17,746 nucleotides of DNA from Cylindrodendrum hubeiense. Taxonomy: Eukaryota; Ascomycota; Sordariomycetes; Hypocreales; Nectriaceae. The DNA lies in the NCBI GenBank assembly GCA_014621425.1, contig JAANBB010000648.1, forward strand, positions 1-17,746, given 5' to 3'. The translations under genes were made by a program, and so were the position numbers. The first letter of the stretch is position 1. Each line of letters starts with the position of its first letter. A model generated the notes under the pieces. It did no database searches. It was not told the origin of the DNA and worked only from the letters and a program-made list of their open reading frames with translations. This document shows positions 7,948 to 16,507 of this stretch, one piece after another.

Positions 7948-10596
7948 CTACAGCATATCCCATTGGGTCTCCCAGGGCTTCGTGCCTTCAGAATAGTTGA
8001 TACCGTGTTTGTAGGAGCTGATGAGCTCCTCCTGGTCCACACCGCAATGTGTCTGTCCATCACGGCCCTTGAACCAACCCAAGCCGTACGTCTTGCCATC
8101 GTCCAACTTCTTCACCATCTGGGCGTTGTTAAGCTTAGCCGTGCCCACAAAGTTGTACAACATCTTGCTCTGGTGGATAAAGGCCAGAATCGATGCAATC
8201 GTGTTGGGTTGTCGGGGGAGGAAGGCATGGCGCCGGCGGAAGAAGACGATACTAGCCACGATCATCATGTAAAGCAACACGAAGAGCGTAAGCCCGAGGG
8301 ATGTATAAAACGACAGCACCGTCTCCTGGCCTGAGTTGACCTTTTTCTGCTTCTTTTCCCACTCGCTGTCCTTATCCATGCCAAAGCTAATGATGAAATC
8401 CTGTCCTTCCACAGTCGCCAAACTGGTCACCATGATGGTCAAAAACTCGGCCATCACAGTTCCAAATCCGACAAAGAAGACGAGAATGTGGCCATTCATG
8501 AGAGCGCGGAGGGGCATATATCCGAACGGTAGTGCCGTGTAATCGAGAGTGAGGGTTTTCGAGGGTGCATGTCGCTTCGAGAGGATGTAGTATGGCTCCA
8601 TAACACGGACTGCTGTCTCCATGGCTCCCCAACTCATCTTTAAAATGACAGCCAGTGCGGTGACGGACCAAGGAGCCTTGTCGGTAATAACACTCGCCTT
8701 GGTGAAAAGGAAGGTCGGGATGAAACCTGCAAAGAGAAACAACCCAACGATGAACGGGATGCTCCCCACTGCACGAAGTGCCAGGGGGTGAGGGTTCGCA
8801 GAGAGGTGAGTGCCGTCATCCTTTTCGCGATCCTGCAACTTGGCACTGCCGCTATCGTAAGGTGCAAGAGAGTTGTTTCGGAGCATATAGCGGCGTCGTT
8901 TTAATTTTTGATGAATATCCTTATGCTCGGCTGTGTCCATGTCTTTAAAGTCCATCAGAATATGTGCCACAACTGCCATGGAAGCAAGACCTGCAATGCC
9001 TCTCACATCACCTTGCAGGCCAGACCGTCTCCTTTGCAACACATAGAACAAGCAACAGCTGAGCACGCCACAGAGGGCCAGCGTCGAGGTCAAAAGTCGA
9101 GACCAGGTTGCTGCGATGTAAATTTCTTTCTCGCTGTCCGGATGCTTCATCCGCTCTGCTCGGCCCGGGCTCAGAACGATAGATGCGGCCGCGAATGTCG
9201 GGACCAGGGAGACGGCCAGCGTCGAGGCAACGGACGACAGGAAGACGGCATAATGGCCCAGTTTGAGGGCATGGAAAGGTCGAAAGAAACTGATACTCGT
9301 AACGTAGTCGACGTTGATCGACTTGGAAGCCAGAGCGCCCTCCTGTTTCGATAGCTGATAGTAGGCTTCTAAACGGCGCACTTCAAAATCGGTAAACTGC
9401 CAGAAGACGCCATACAAGACAGCGCATAGGGTGGGCAGGAACTTGACGGTGAAGTAGAGACCGGAATCGAAGTCGTCGGGCGACTTGAACTTTACAATAG
9501 GTTTGTCCTTGAACTTTCGGAACAATACCTCCTGTATGGCTGCCATAAATACTGAGAGTATGACCAGCCACAACAAATACGGCCATCTCATGGACAACGG
9601 TCTCCAATTGGGTTGCGGGTAAAAGAGCTCAGTCTTGGTTTCCTTGGCAGAATACGTTGAGCGCCGATTGTCGTTGACCGACAAGGTGCTTGGTCCCTCC
9701 ATGCTGCTCAGATCTGTGGCGGATGACTCCAAAATCACCTCGATGACTTCGCCTCGTCGATTAGCTTCGTCTTGTCCCATATGACGAATCGTCTCATGGC
9801 GTCCCAAGCGCTTGGCGGGGTTTCTTCGCGTGAACGATCTCGCCAGGTTATTCTGAGCATGCATGGGAGAAGAGAGGAGGTCGGCATCTCGAACCACAGC
9901 TTCAGGTCGGAAGCCCACGCCGAGGCCTCCAGTCAGCATTCCCTTGGCTTCCTCTTCCTCAAGCTTCCTGACGAAGTCCTCATCTTGGGCTGTGGTGGGG
10001 CCCAGGGCCGCCGTCAAGTCGAATCCGGCGAAATCATCCTCTTCCTCCTCCACGATAGGTGCGTATTGCGACGATTTCCCCATTGGAGCGGCAGTCGAGA
10101 GAAGCGAAAGATCGTATTCCTCCTCGTCAATGGTGTCGTGGGCCGGCTGCCTCATCGATGAGAGGCTAGGCATGCGACTCCCTCGGGAAGGACGCCGCGA
10201 GGGCGGACCACCGGTTCCTGACACGGGTGCGTAGGCTGCTCCAGCTCCGTTGGAATAGCCAAAGGAGCCTGACCACGACGAGTTCCCAGATGAGTAATCA
10301 TTGCCGCCGTGTTGGGGATCCGGGCTGGCGGGGCCGCCAGCGTAAGAGTCGAGAGAAACGAGAGAGTCACGGGCGTGCAGAGGAGGGCGGCCAGTGGAGT
10401 AATCATATAGAGTGTCATGTGCGTCGGGAGCAACGGTCATGGCAGAAACGCGATGGTGGAGGGCTTGCTCGGGAAGCGGCTGTCGCGAAGGTGGTGGAGC
10501 ATCGTCCGGAGGTGCCAGAGTATTGCTGGGATGGTAGGGCTCAGAGGCATCATAGTACCCGAAGGACTGTCCGCCTGATTCATCACGGTAGGCCAT
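7948..10596 (-). CDS. DUF3433-family polytopic membrane protein, 882 residues, single exon
   Basis: The molecular function of this fungal family is not known to me. Residues 1-325 are a long, polar, probably disordered cytosolic N-terminus, with Ser/Pro/Gly-rich stretches, an RRPSRGSR basic patch near 134-141 and acidic runs at 157-161 and 183-188. The membrane part starts at the hallmark WRPLSMRWPYLLW (331-343). Two related units follow, each with hydrophobic helices and a shared core: RRLEAYYQLSK...NVDY (407-430) and RVMEPYYILSK...TLDY (664-686). Membrane segments fall near 339-356, 380-400, 445-475, 500-518, 610-632, 705-727 and 765-785. The C-terminus holds YGLGWFKGRDGQTHCGVDQEE (837-857), a motif I associate with these proteins. 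The ATG is in a strong context (GCGCCATGG). A short upstream ORF overlaps the start. Related proteins are sometimes mislabelled as purine-synthesis enzymes in databases; nothing here supports that. Confidence 0.9.
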   Translation of the reverse strand: MAYRDESGGQSFGYYDASEPYHPSNTLAPPDDAPPPSRQPLPEQALHHRVSAMTVAPDAHDTLYDYSTGRPPLHARDSLVSLDSYAGGPASPDPQHGGNDYSSGNSSWSGSFGYSNGAGAAYAPVSGTGGPPSRRPSRGSRMPSLSSMRQPAHDTIDEEEYDLSLLSTAAPMGKSSQYAPIVEEEEDDFAGFDLTAALGPTTAQDEDFVRKLEEEEAKGMLTGGLGVGFRPEAVVRDADLLSSPMHAQNNLARSFTRRNPAKRLGRHETIRHMGQDEANRRGEVIEVILESSATDLSSMEGPSTLSVNDNRRSTYSAKETKTELFYPQPNWRPLSMRWPYLLWLVILSVFMAAIQEVLFRKFKDKPIVKFKSPDDFDSGLYFTVKFLPTLCAVLYGVFWQFTDFEVRRLEAYYQLSKQEGALASKSINVDYVTSISFFRPFHALKLGHYAVFLSSVASTLAVSLVPTFAAASIVLSPGRAERMKHPDSEKEIYIAATWSRLLTSTLALCGVLSCCLFYVLQRRRSGLQGDVRGIAGLASMAVVAHILMDFKDMDTAEHKDIHQKLKRRRYMLRNNSLAPYDSGSAKLQDREKDDGTHLSANPHPLALRAVGSIPFIVGLFLFAGFIPTFLFTKASVITDKAPWSVTALAVILKMSWGAMETAVRVMEPYYILSKRHAPSKTLTLDYTALPFGYMPLRALMNGHILVFFVGFGTVMAEFLTIMVTSLATVEGQDFIISFGMDKDSEWEKKQKKVNSGQETVLSFYTSLGLTLFVLLYMMIVASIVFFRRRHAFLPRQPNTIASILAFIHQSKMLYNFVGTAKLNNAQMVKKLDDGKTYGLGWFKGRDGQTHCGVDQEELISSYKHGINYSEGTKPWETQWDML

Positions 10597-10615
10597 GGCG
10601 CGAGCCGCCGGTCAT
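10583..10615 (-). promoter_or_regulatory. Upstream ORF overlapping the start of the DUF3433 gene
   Basis: An ATG at 10615-10613, 19 bases before the annotated start, sits in a good context (TTCGCCATGA) and opens a ten-codon frame (MTGGSRHGLP) ending in TGA at 10585-10583. The frame overlaps the main ATG at 10596, in a different phase. If the transcript includes it, scanning ribosomes would meet it first and could only reach the main start by leaky scanning. If transcription begins between the two ATGs it has no effect. The longer frame upstream of it (to 11140) shows no domain. Confidence 0.6.
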
Positions 10616-11032
10616 GGCGAAGACAATCGTGGGCAGCGGTTCTGCCGCGGCTGGCGATGAGCGTCGACAAGCGAGGGCGAAAGCTGAAGTTGTTGGTGAC
10701 AGCGGGGTGGGCCAGGCCAGGGGCAGGGGCGCAAATGATGGGAGTACGGTGCCGGGCGAACAAGCGAGCGAGGAGGTGAAGGATCGCGAAGCAATTGCGA
10801 TCAGTGTCACAGACGGCGAAGCAACGTAACGTAACGGTGCAAGGGAAACGAACGACGGGGCGAGTGAGGAACAAAAGACGAGGGACCAAGGTAGGTTGGC
10901 GGAGGTTGGCGTGGAAGATGGAGCTAGAGATGGAATTTCCCCATTCATCAGCCATGTCAGCCCCAGGCCTGCTTCCAACTCTAGGCTGGCTGGTGCACCT
11001 TGCCTTCCATAGCAAGGCTGGGACCGTTTTCC

Positions 11033-11203
11033 GGGGGGGGGGGGGAGGCGCCTGTGCTCAACAGCAGTGGCGGCACAGCTTTCCAGGGCACGGGTCTCTC
11101 CCCAGGCACGGCTCTCCAGGCACAACTCCCTCAAATCCACAGGCTTCCCAGGGTCCTACCAGGCTTTCCAGGCTCTCCTTTCCAGGCAGTCCAGGCTGCC
11201 CAG
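11033..11203. repeat. G-run plus CCAGG-rich low-complexity block
   Basis: Thirteen consecutive G are followed, after about 40 bases, by nine copies of CCAGG in about 120 bases (starts near 11083, 11102, 11116, 11148, 11159, 11168, 11182, 11191 and 11199). Spacing is irregular, so this is a motif cluster and not a clean tandem array. It lies 440-610 bases upstream of the DUF3433 start codon. Confidence 0.7.
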
Positions 11204-12317
11204 GCCGCTGGGACATATTGATTGCATTATGCCGGGCCTATCGACGGGATCTAGACCCCCAGGGTCGGAGGGGCTGACCGATAGCGCGCCGCCCCCTAAA
11301 CTCCCGTGCCAGCAACTCCACTGGCAACGCTTCGTAGGCCTTTAATAAGTGGTCCGCCTGGCTGTGTAGGGCTGGCTGCGTGGCCACGCGTAGTCTCCAC
11401 TTGCGATTCGAAACAGTCCTAACGATCTATTCGCAAGACATGGATGTATGGAGTGCTGTAGTGCTGCAGCCGGGGACTGGGCCATCGCTGGCAGGCGTCG
11501 AGCGGCCTCCCAGCAGCGACAGCCGGGGAGCGGACCTGTAAGAATGGTGTGCGTCTCAGCGACCCCGCGGATCCTCAGCGCTGGGGTATCAAGCCGTTCG
11601 GAGCGTTACGGCCCCCAACGTCCTTGGACATTGTCCGCTTCGCCCGGGACTCAGGGAGCGCTGCCGGCGCGCAAAGTGTCGGGTTGTTTGCTGGCGGAGG
11701 GTGCGCTAGCAGGGCCGTGGCGGAGGGTTACGTCGGTAATGGGACAGATGAGTGCGTGCCGTCGTCGCAAGTCACCACGGGTAGGCAGAGACAGCGGCAG
11801 CGACGGCGGCAGCGGCAGAACAGAACAACGGGCTACGGACAGCGGCCGACTGAAAGACGACAATGCAGCCAATATCCACCGCGGTGGGGGGCTGCATCCC
11901 ATTATTCCAGTAATGGGCCGCGTCCAGCTTGCGCTTGGCAAAGTGTACAAAGTCATCCGCGGATCCAGTCAACCACAACTACGGGGGTGACAGTTCCGGG
12001 AAAGCCCTATGCCACGGCGGCCAATGGCGATGGCTTATCGCACAGCTGGACGGATTAGGGTTGCATGGTCCTGGGACCCCAGTCGCTTAGGGTGTGTTCG
12101 GAGCTGACCTCTCCCTGAACCTGCATCAACTGGGTCGGTACCTACGTGACTTCTGCACTTTGCTGGACCATACACAAAGGAGTTCCGGGTAGGTGGCCCC
12201 CAACGTGCCAGTTTGACGCTGGCGTCTAATTATAGCACCAAACTGTCACTCATCTTACACCGTTCAGTAATGAGTATGGAAGATACCGCTGGTGAGACCT
12301 ACATGATGACATATCGC

Positions 12318-12340
12318 TAGGTAAGTAGGTAGGTAGGTAC
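12318..12340 (+). repeat. TAGG tandem run
   Basis: Five TAGG/TAAG-type four-base units run head to tail and end in GGTAC. Similar but shorter motifs occur between genes at 4438-4449, 5520-5532 and 17247-17254. Confidence 0.75.
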
Positions 12341-12964
12341 TCGAAACCGACGGCCGCTTCACGACACTTCCCGCGAGTGACGCTAAGGGGAGGGAGAGAC
12401 AACAGCGAAATGCAAGTATCCTCAAAATGTAGCCTGAGACACACCCACTACTTGAACGGTCGATCACGCAGCCACGGCAAGTGACCAAGCTGAAATGAGT
12501 TGCCCGCATGCGAAGCTGGAAGCTGGTGAATCAATAGTCGCTGGGATGGAGTGTCGCTATGCCCTAACATTGGATCAGCTGACTCATTGCTACCCTTCTT
12601 TTCAACCAGTTCGAGGTTGTTGATTGGCACGTGTAGATAGGTACTTGATACATGACCTACCCTATACCTCACATCCAGCGACCGCCATCACATTATCCAA
12701 GTGCCAAACAACGCAGAGAATAACGCAAAGGTATGTGACGAAGAGTATTGCACAGACCATAGGGTTGTGAGACTTCCAATACAGTCGACTATCGCTACGA
12801 GGTAAATACTAGTGAATGGGCACATTGCATTAATACGGAAACACAATTCTCTAGACTCTAGCTATTCGTCACAGATGTCAGACCTCATATCCGGTCGTTG
12901 CTGTATCCATTAGAGTAACCCGCACTCAAAACTATCTAGCTATAAAATGGCCTGCTCCATACTG

Positions 12965-14233
12965 TTACCAATAGGCCTGTGGGCATCCCGGGTTGCAAAG
13001 GTAATGACAATTGCATTTGATGCCCGGGATCGTCGCATTTGTGCAGCCGAAGTGGTAGGTCGCGCCGTTTGGGTCGCCGCCCGGCGCTCTGCAACCAAAC
13101 ATGCGCCCGGACGGCCGCTCCGTTAACAACGGGAGCATACGCCAAAGGTGTGTGCCAGCGTTGGGCGCCGCGGTGGAGTCGGCGTTGAGTCTATCAAGAT
13201 ATATCTGGGGGTCGATGAACTGGGTGAATATGGGAGTCTGGGCTGGAGGGCCTGCCAATGGTGCCGCCGGTGGTCTCTCGTGCATCAATACCGCCCCATA
13301 CGCTGTAAGACCGGGGATGCGCAATGGCTGCTGTGCGACTTCGGGCCTAGGTTGGACGCTCCTTGCGACGGATGGCTTTGGCTGAGGCCCCCCAAAGTGC
13401 TGCGGATGCTTCTCCTTCATAAGCCGCATCATGGCAGCGGCGGAAGCCCTCTTGGTGTGGTCCACCCGCGCCATCGCCTTTAGTTCGGGAAGACTTTCCT
13501 CAGCGACGCTTACAATGATCCGGATGACCTCCGAAAAGTGTCTCATGCTTAGCACGTTGACATTGATAAACCCGAGGACACTGGCGAAAGTGACAAACAG
13601 CGACCAGACATCAACTACAGGTGTCTGAGGTAACCCATTGCTTATTTCCGGCGCGACGTACACACGATGTGTTGGCTTCCCACTGCCAGTTGGCCAGGCC
13701 AAAGTCGGCGAGCTGGAATCTGTACCGGTCTCCCTGCTTGTCGTAGAGGATATTGTCGGGCTTGACATCGCGATGACACAAGCCCTGGGAGGCAAGGTAC
13801 TCCAATGCCGAGAGGCCATGATAGAGCAGAGTATATAGGAGGTCACCATGCTGGTGAGCTGAGAGAGTGCCTAGTTGGGACACACTTCCATTTCGGAGAG
13901 GCATCACGATCCATATGTTGTCTTTGACACGGAAGGCGCCTAAGAGCGGGATAATATTCTCCTGTTGATGCGCTGTCGTTAGATTGCCAGGCAATACTGG
14001 GGTAATTATTATTAGGGGGCGGGCGAGAGACTCACATGCTTTAAGTTGCGCATACTTTCGATCTCGCGCTTGAGTTTGGGGTCTTCGGGACCGCTTCCGA
14101 CACTCACAATCTTGACAGCGATATTCTTCTGGGACCGTTTGTCAACGGCCTTGCGCACCTCGCCAAAGGCACCCTTGCCGATCCTTCTCCCAAGATCTAT
14201 CTCCTTGGCTTTTATACCCTCATTGCGGTTCAT
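12965..14233 (-). CDS. Protein kinase gene, frame broken in the activation segment; possible pseudogene
   Basis: Exon 1 (14233-14036) encodes 66 residues with the Gly loop GKGAFGEV (19-26), the ATP-binding Lys in IAVKIV (41) and the helix-C Glu in KREIES (57). After a 74-nt intron, exon 2 starts ENIIPLLGAF and carries the catalytic loop HRDVKPDN (129-136) and DFG (152-154; 13706-13698). That frame then stops at 13613-13611. The APE motif (YVAPEIS, 13660 on) and the C-lobe (VDVWSLFV) continue in the frame one base over, which runs 231 codons to a TAA at 12967-12965. No intron can bridge the 37 bases between them, so there is a one-base excess or equivalent indel. The C-terminal tail is Pro-rich, then holds six cysteines. 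All catalytic residues are intact, which argues for recent damage or a base-call error. Fold is Ser/Thr kinase, perhaps CAMK-like; the substrate is unknown. The ATG at 14233 is the only one in frame upstream of the Gly loop. Confidence 0.75.
13962..14035 (-). other. Intron 1 of the kinase gene (74 nt)
   Basis: The donor is CAT|GTGAGT, the branch site is ATCTAACG, and the acceptor is CATCAACAG|GAG. Splicing is phase 0 and joins LKH to ENII, giving the continuous kinase motif NLKHENIIPLLGAF. Without splicing, exon 1 runs into a TAA shortly after the donor (14014-14012). Confidence 0.92.
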
Positions 14234-14351
14234 ATTGTGGATGGTAGGACGATGCAGTATGGCCCGATATCTTTCTGTGTTTCCGTGTGCGAAGGCAAAG
14301 TGCTGATGATAATGAACCGAACAAGAACGAATACCCACGCCAGTCCATGGC

Positions 14352-14361
14352 GTTTAAATAA
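14352..14361 (-). promoter_or_regulatory. TATA-like element of the kinase gene
   Basis: On the coding strand TTATTTAAAC lies about 120-130 bases before the kinase ATG. The stretch between it and the start contains no other ATG on that strand, which fits a normal short leader. This rests on motif and spacing only. Confidence 0.4.
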
Positions 14362-15036
14362 CAAATCTGTTGACCTGGGCTGGGGAGTAACAGAAGGCAA
14401 ACAGGACGCCTCTTCCCAGCCTGGCACGCTTGTTTACAGTCAGTGGCTGGCGGCAAGAATATTTGAGACACTGCCTAGAGTGGCTTGGATTCAGCATGAT
14501 TAGTGGCTACATCCTGTAATGATCAGGGGGTTTCCAAAGGCGATTGGTTTATGTTCACAGAAGGTTAGGCGCGTAGGGCAATGGTCAATCCCTTCAGGAG
14601 TAGGCCTGGCGCTCCGGATAGAGGAATGCGTAAATGCACAGTTGCTTGATCGGGCAAAAAAGTGACATAGAATAACACAGCCATACATACAGAAGAACGG
14701 ATGCAGCGGGAAAGATAAGACCCGATTGGTAGCTCCTGACACAGTGACTCATTTCACCAACCTCATGACTTCGTAACACCGACCATGTAGGCTACACTAG
14801 GTACGTAGGAACATATGAAGCATCTCCCAAGGTCAACAAGCCCCAAGTATTATGTATATTCAACGTATAACCGAAACTCCAAGTCTCATGTTGGGTAGAT
14901 CATAACCTAGACCCAAATCTATGCATTTCCAATTTCTATCCAAAGAAACACTTTGCTCCCGCACAATGAACATCCAGGCATGTCTTTCATCAAATACGGA
15001 CCCCAACCGGAGCATTTCTAATTATGTCATGACCAA
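14362..15036. other. Intergenic region between kinase promoter and PLC-like 3' end; no gene
   Basis: About 675 bases of comparatively AT-rich DNA lie between the kinase promoter and the stop of the PLC-like gene. It should include distal kinase promoter and the 3' UTR of the PLC-like gene. No open frame longer than about 95 codons occurs and none shows a domain; no RNA gene was recognised. Confidence 0.55.
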
Positions 15037-16377
15037 TCAGAGCATGAGGTATGCCGACAGCATGGCGGTCATCAGGGCAACCAATGATGCAGAATATCCA
15101 GACTGGAGCTGGGGAGCGGCACTGGTGGTGCCACAGCAGCTGCTGCGGTTGTATGTGACATTGTTCAACTGCGCCGCCACCTCGAAGACGGACCCTGGAA
15201 ACCCGCCGTAGTTGTAGTAGTCCACGTTGAGGAAGTTGGGCGCCCGACCCCAGTCGGTCCGGCAGTTGTTGGCTGACAAGCCCAGGCTGCCGTACCCAGT
15301 GACGTTGTTCGTCTCGTTGAGCAGCGACACGGCTGGGACCAGCAGCTCGGTTCCAAAGACGTTGAATTCGGCGTTGAGGTTGTGGTTCATGTAATACAGG
15401 CGATCCTTGGCTGACGTGTCGCTCAAGCTCGGGGGGCGTTGCACGGTGCAGGGGAAGGTGCGGTCAATAGGGTCGAAGGGCGTCTCCCACATCTGCGAGA
15501 ACTCGTCGAGCAACCAGGGGTACTCCTCTTGGTCGGCCTCATAGTCGAGGAACATGACGACGCGCTTGCCACGGAGAATCATCTCCTCCAGAGTCGGCCA
15601 GTCGTCCAGGGACATGGGCAAATAGGGCGGGTGGTAGGCGTACTTGAGGATACCGGTTTTCTCAATGTACGGGGCGTAGAGTGAAGGGTGAGAGTAGTTG
15701 CCATTGCCCAGAAGGATGGTGATGACATCGTACGGGTGGTCATCCACCCACTTCCTCACAGTGGTGAGCCATTCGGTGATGGGCCCGGCATCGAGGAGAT
15801 CACACGTCGTGTGGCAAAAGTGAGGGGCGGATGAGTTGGATGGCCATTGAATCTGGGCCTGAAGAAGGCGAATGCCGTCGTTGAGCTGAGTCGTGACGCT
15901 GAGCTCCTGGTTGGATCCCGAGTTTCCTGGCCGCACAAAGGGCGAGTTGTGAGCAGCAATGTTGGTGATGTTGCTGTACTTGCGTGTGCAGAACTCGACG
16001 TGGTTGTTGCAAGGCTGAGTGTTTGATGGCTCGGCAGGCCCAGTCACGGTCCCAGTCACGGTCCCCGTCTCAGTCCCGGTCCCAGTCCCGGTCCCCGTCT
16101 CCGTCTCCGTTAGATTGGTGGCGGTTGTGAAGTCGGAAGTAAAGCTGCCAGTGAAGGTGCTGGTGAGAGTATCTGACTGGGTCTCACTGGCCTGTTTTAA
16201 GGTGATTTTGGATGTGTAGGTCACGTATGTACCCGTGGCTGTCTGGTCTGCCTTGACGGTCCGTGAGCCATGGACAAAGGTGATGTCTGAGGTGTCGGAG
16301 AGGTCGACAGATATAGCAGCAGCATGGCGAGAGCACAAGGCCGCCATGACGGCGATGGCTGTGTGAGAGACCTTCAT
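15037..16377 (-). CDS. Secreted, probably GPI-anchored PLC-like phosphodiesterase
   Basis: The protein has 446 residues in one exon. The start is the ATG at 16377 (MKVSHTAIAV); the frame also extends three codons upstream to a TTG, which is not a credible fungal start. Residues 1-21 are a signal peptide. Residues 22-120 are Ser/Thr-rich and include eleven consecutive X-Thr dipeptides at 91-112, a likely O-mannosylated stalk. The catalytic part from 121 matches the PLC-like phosphodiesterase (PI-PLC X-type barrel) superfamily: AHNSPF with His143, DGIRLLQAQIQ (167-177), then FCHTTCDLLDAGPI with His189, VRKWVDDHPYDVITILLGN (207-225) and KRVVMFLDYE (271-280). Cysteine pairs (123/130, 188/192) and about seven N-glycosylation sites fit secretion. 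A small polar spacer (SSCCGTTSAAP) and a hydrophobic end (ASLVALMTAMLSAYLML) look like a GPI signal. Related fungal proteins lack the calcium-binding parts of eukaryotic PI-PLC; the true substrate is unknown. Confidence 0.9.
   Translation of the reverse strand: MKVSHTAIAVMAALCSRHAAAISVDLSDTSDITFVHGSRTVKADQTATGTYVTYTSKITLKQASETQSDTLTSTFTGSFTSDFTTATNLTETETGTGTGTGTETGTVTGTVTGPAEPSNTQPCNNHVEFCTRKYSNITNIAAHNSPFVRPGNSGSNQELSVTTQLNDGIRLLQAQIQWPSNSSAPHFCHTTCDLLDAGPITEWLTTVRKWVDDHPYDVITILLGNGNYSHPSLYAPYIEKTGILKYAYHPPYLPMSLDDWPTLEEMILRGKRVVMFLDYEADQEEYPWLLDEFSQMWETPFDPIDRTFPCTVQRPPSLSDTSAKDRLYYMNHNLNAEFNVFGTELLVPAVSLLNETNNVTGYGSLGLSANNCRTDWGRAPNFLNVDYYNYGGFPGSVFEVAAQLNNVTYNRSSCCGTTSAAPQLQSGYSASLVALMTAMLSAYLML
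16039..16107 (-). repeat. Coding minisatellite, X-Thr dipeptide repeat
   Basis: A six-base unit (GNG ACN on the coding strand) is repeated eleven times and followed by GGG CCT, encoding Glu/Gly/Val-Thr dipeptides ending in Gly-Pro. The near-identical copies, such as GGGACCGGGACT, make the array prone to length change in whole dipeptide steps without breaking the frame. It lies between the signal peptide and the catalytic domain. Confidence 0.9.
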
Positions 16378-16499
16378 CTTGGGCAAACAGCCAACTGTGG
16401 CGCTTTAAAAACCCCCGAGGTGGTGTTGTGAGATGTTACTCCGCAGAGATGGCGGTAATGATGTAGGGACGCGGTGCTGTGAGACGCCGAATGTGTGGT

Positions 16500-16507
16500 G
16501 ATATATC
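16500..16507 (-). promoter_or_regulatory. TATA-like element of the PLC-like gene
   Basis: GATATATC lies about 125-130 bases upstream of the ATG at 16377. A second AT-rich element, GTTTTTAAA at 16404-16412, is only about 30 bases from the ATG, which would leave almost no leader. The first is therefore preferred. Confidence 0.35.

Larger units (their letters stand above)
10616..12964. other. Intergenic region, DUF3433 promoter side and kinase 3' side; no gene
   Basis: These 2.35 kb should hold the promoter of the DUF3433 gene at the left and the 3' UTR of the kinase gene at the right. The left half is GC-rich; the right half (from about 12140) is noticeably more AT-rich. It contains a run of 13 G at 11033-11045, a cluster of CCAGG motifs at 11083-11203, and a TAGG tandem run at 12318-12340. 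Frames of 140-200 codons occur (for example 11448-11990, plus) but are Arg/Gly/Ser-rich readings of GC-rich DNA with no domain and no splice structure. No transposon ends were recognised. Confidence 0.55.

Noticed and set aside
10227..10829. 200-codon plus-strand frame over the 5' end of the DUF3433 gene
   Set aside because: It is largely antisense to the disordered N-terminus and is an Arg/Gly/Glu-rich reading without a domain.
11448..11990. 180-codon plus-strand frame between DUF3433 and kinase genes
   Set aside because: Low-complexity Arg/Gly/Ser content, no domain and no splice signals; two overlapping frames are equally open, as expected for GC-rich noncoding DNA.
12055..12062. TTAGGG-like piece as telomeric repeat
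   Set aside because: Only a single copy is present, so it is chance sequence.
13625..13661. 37-base GT-AG intron in the kinase that would restore the frame
   Set aside because: It is shorter than typical fungal introns, lacks a branch site, and would delete the well-formed APE motif.
16378..16386. Upstream TTG as the start of the PLC-like protein
   Set aside because: The frame can be extended three codons, but the first ATG is at 16377 and is followed by a good signal peptide; TTG starts are not expected in fungi.
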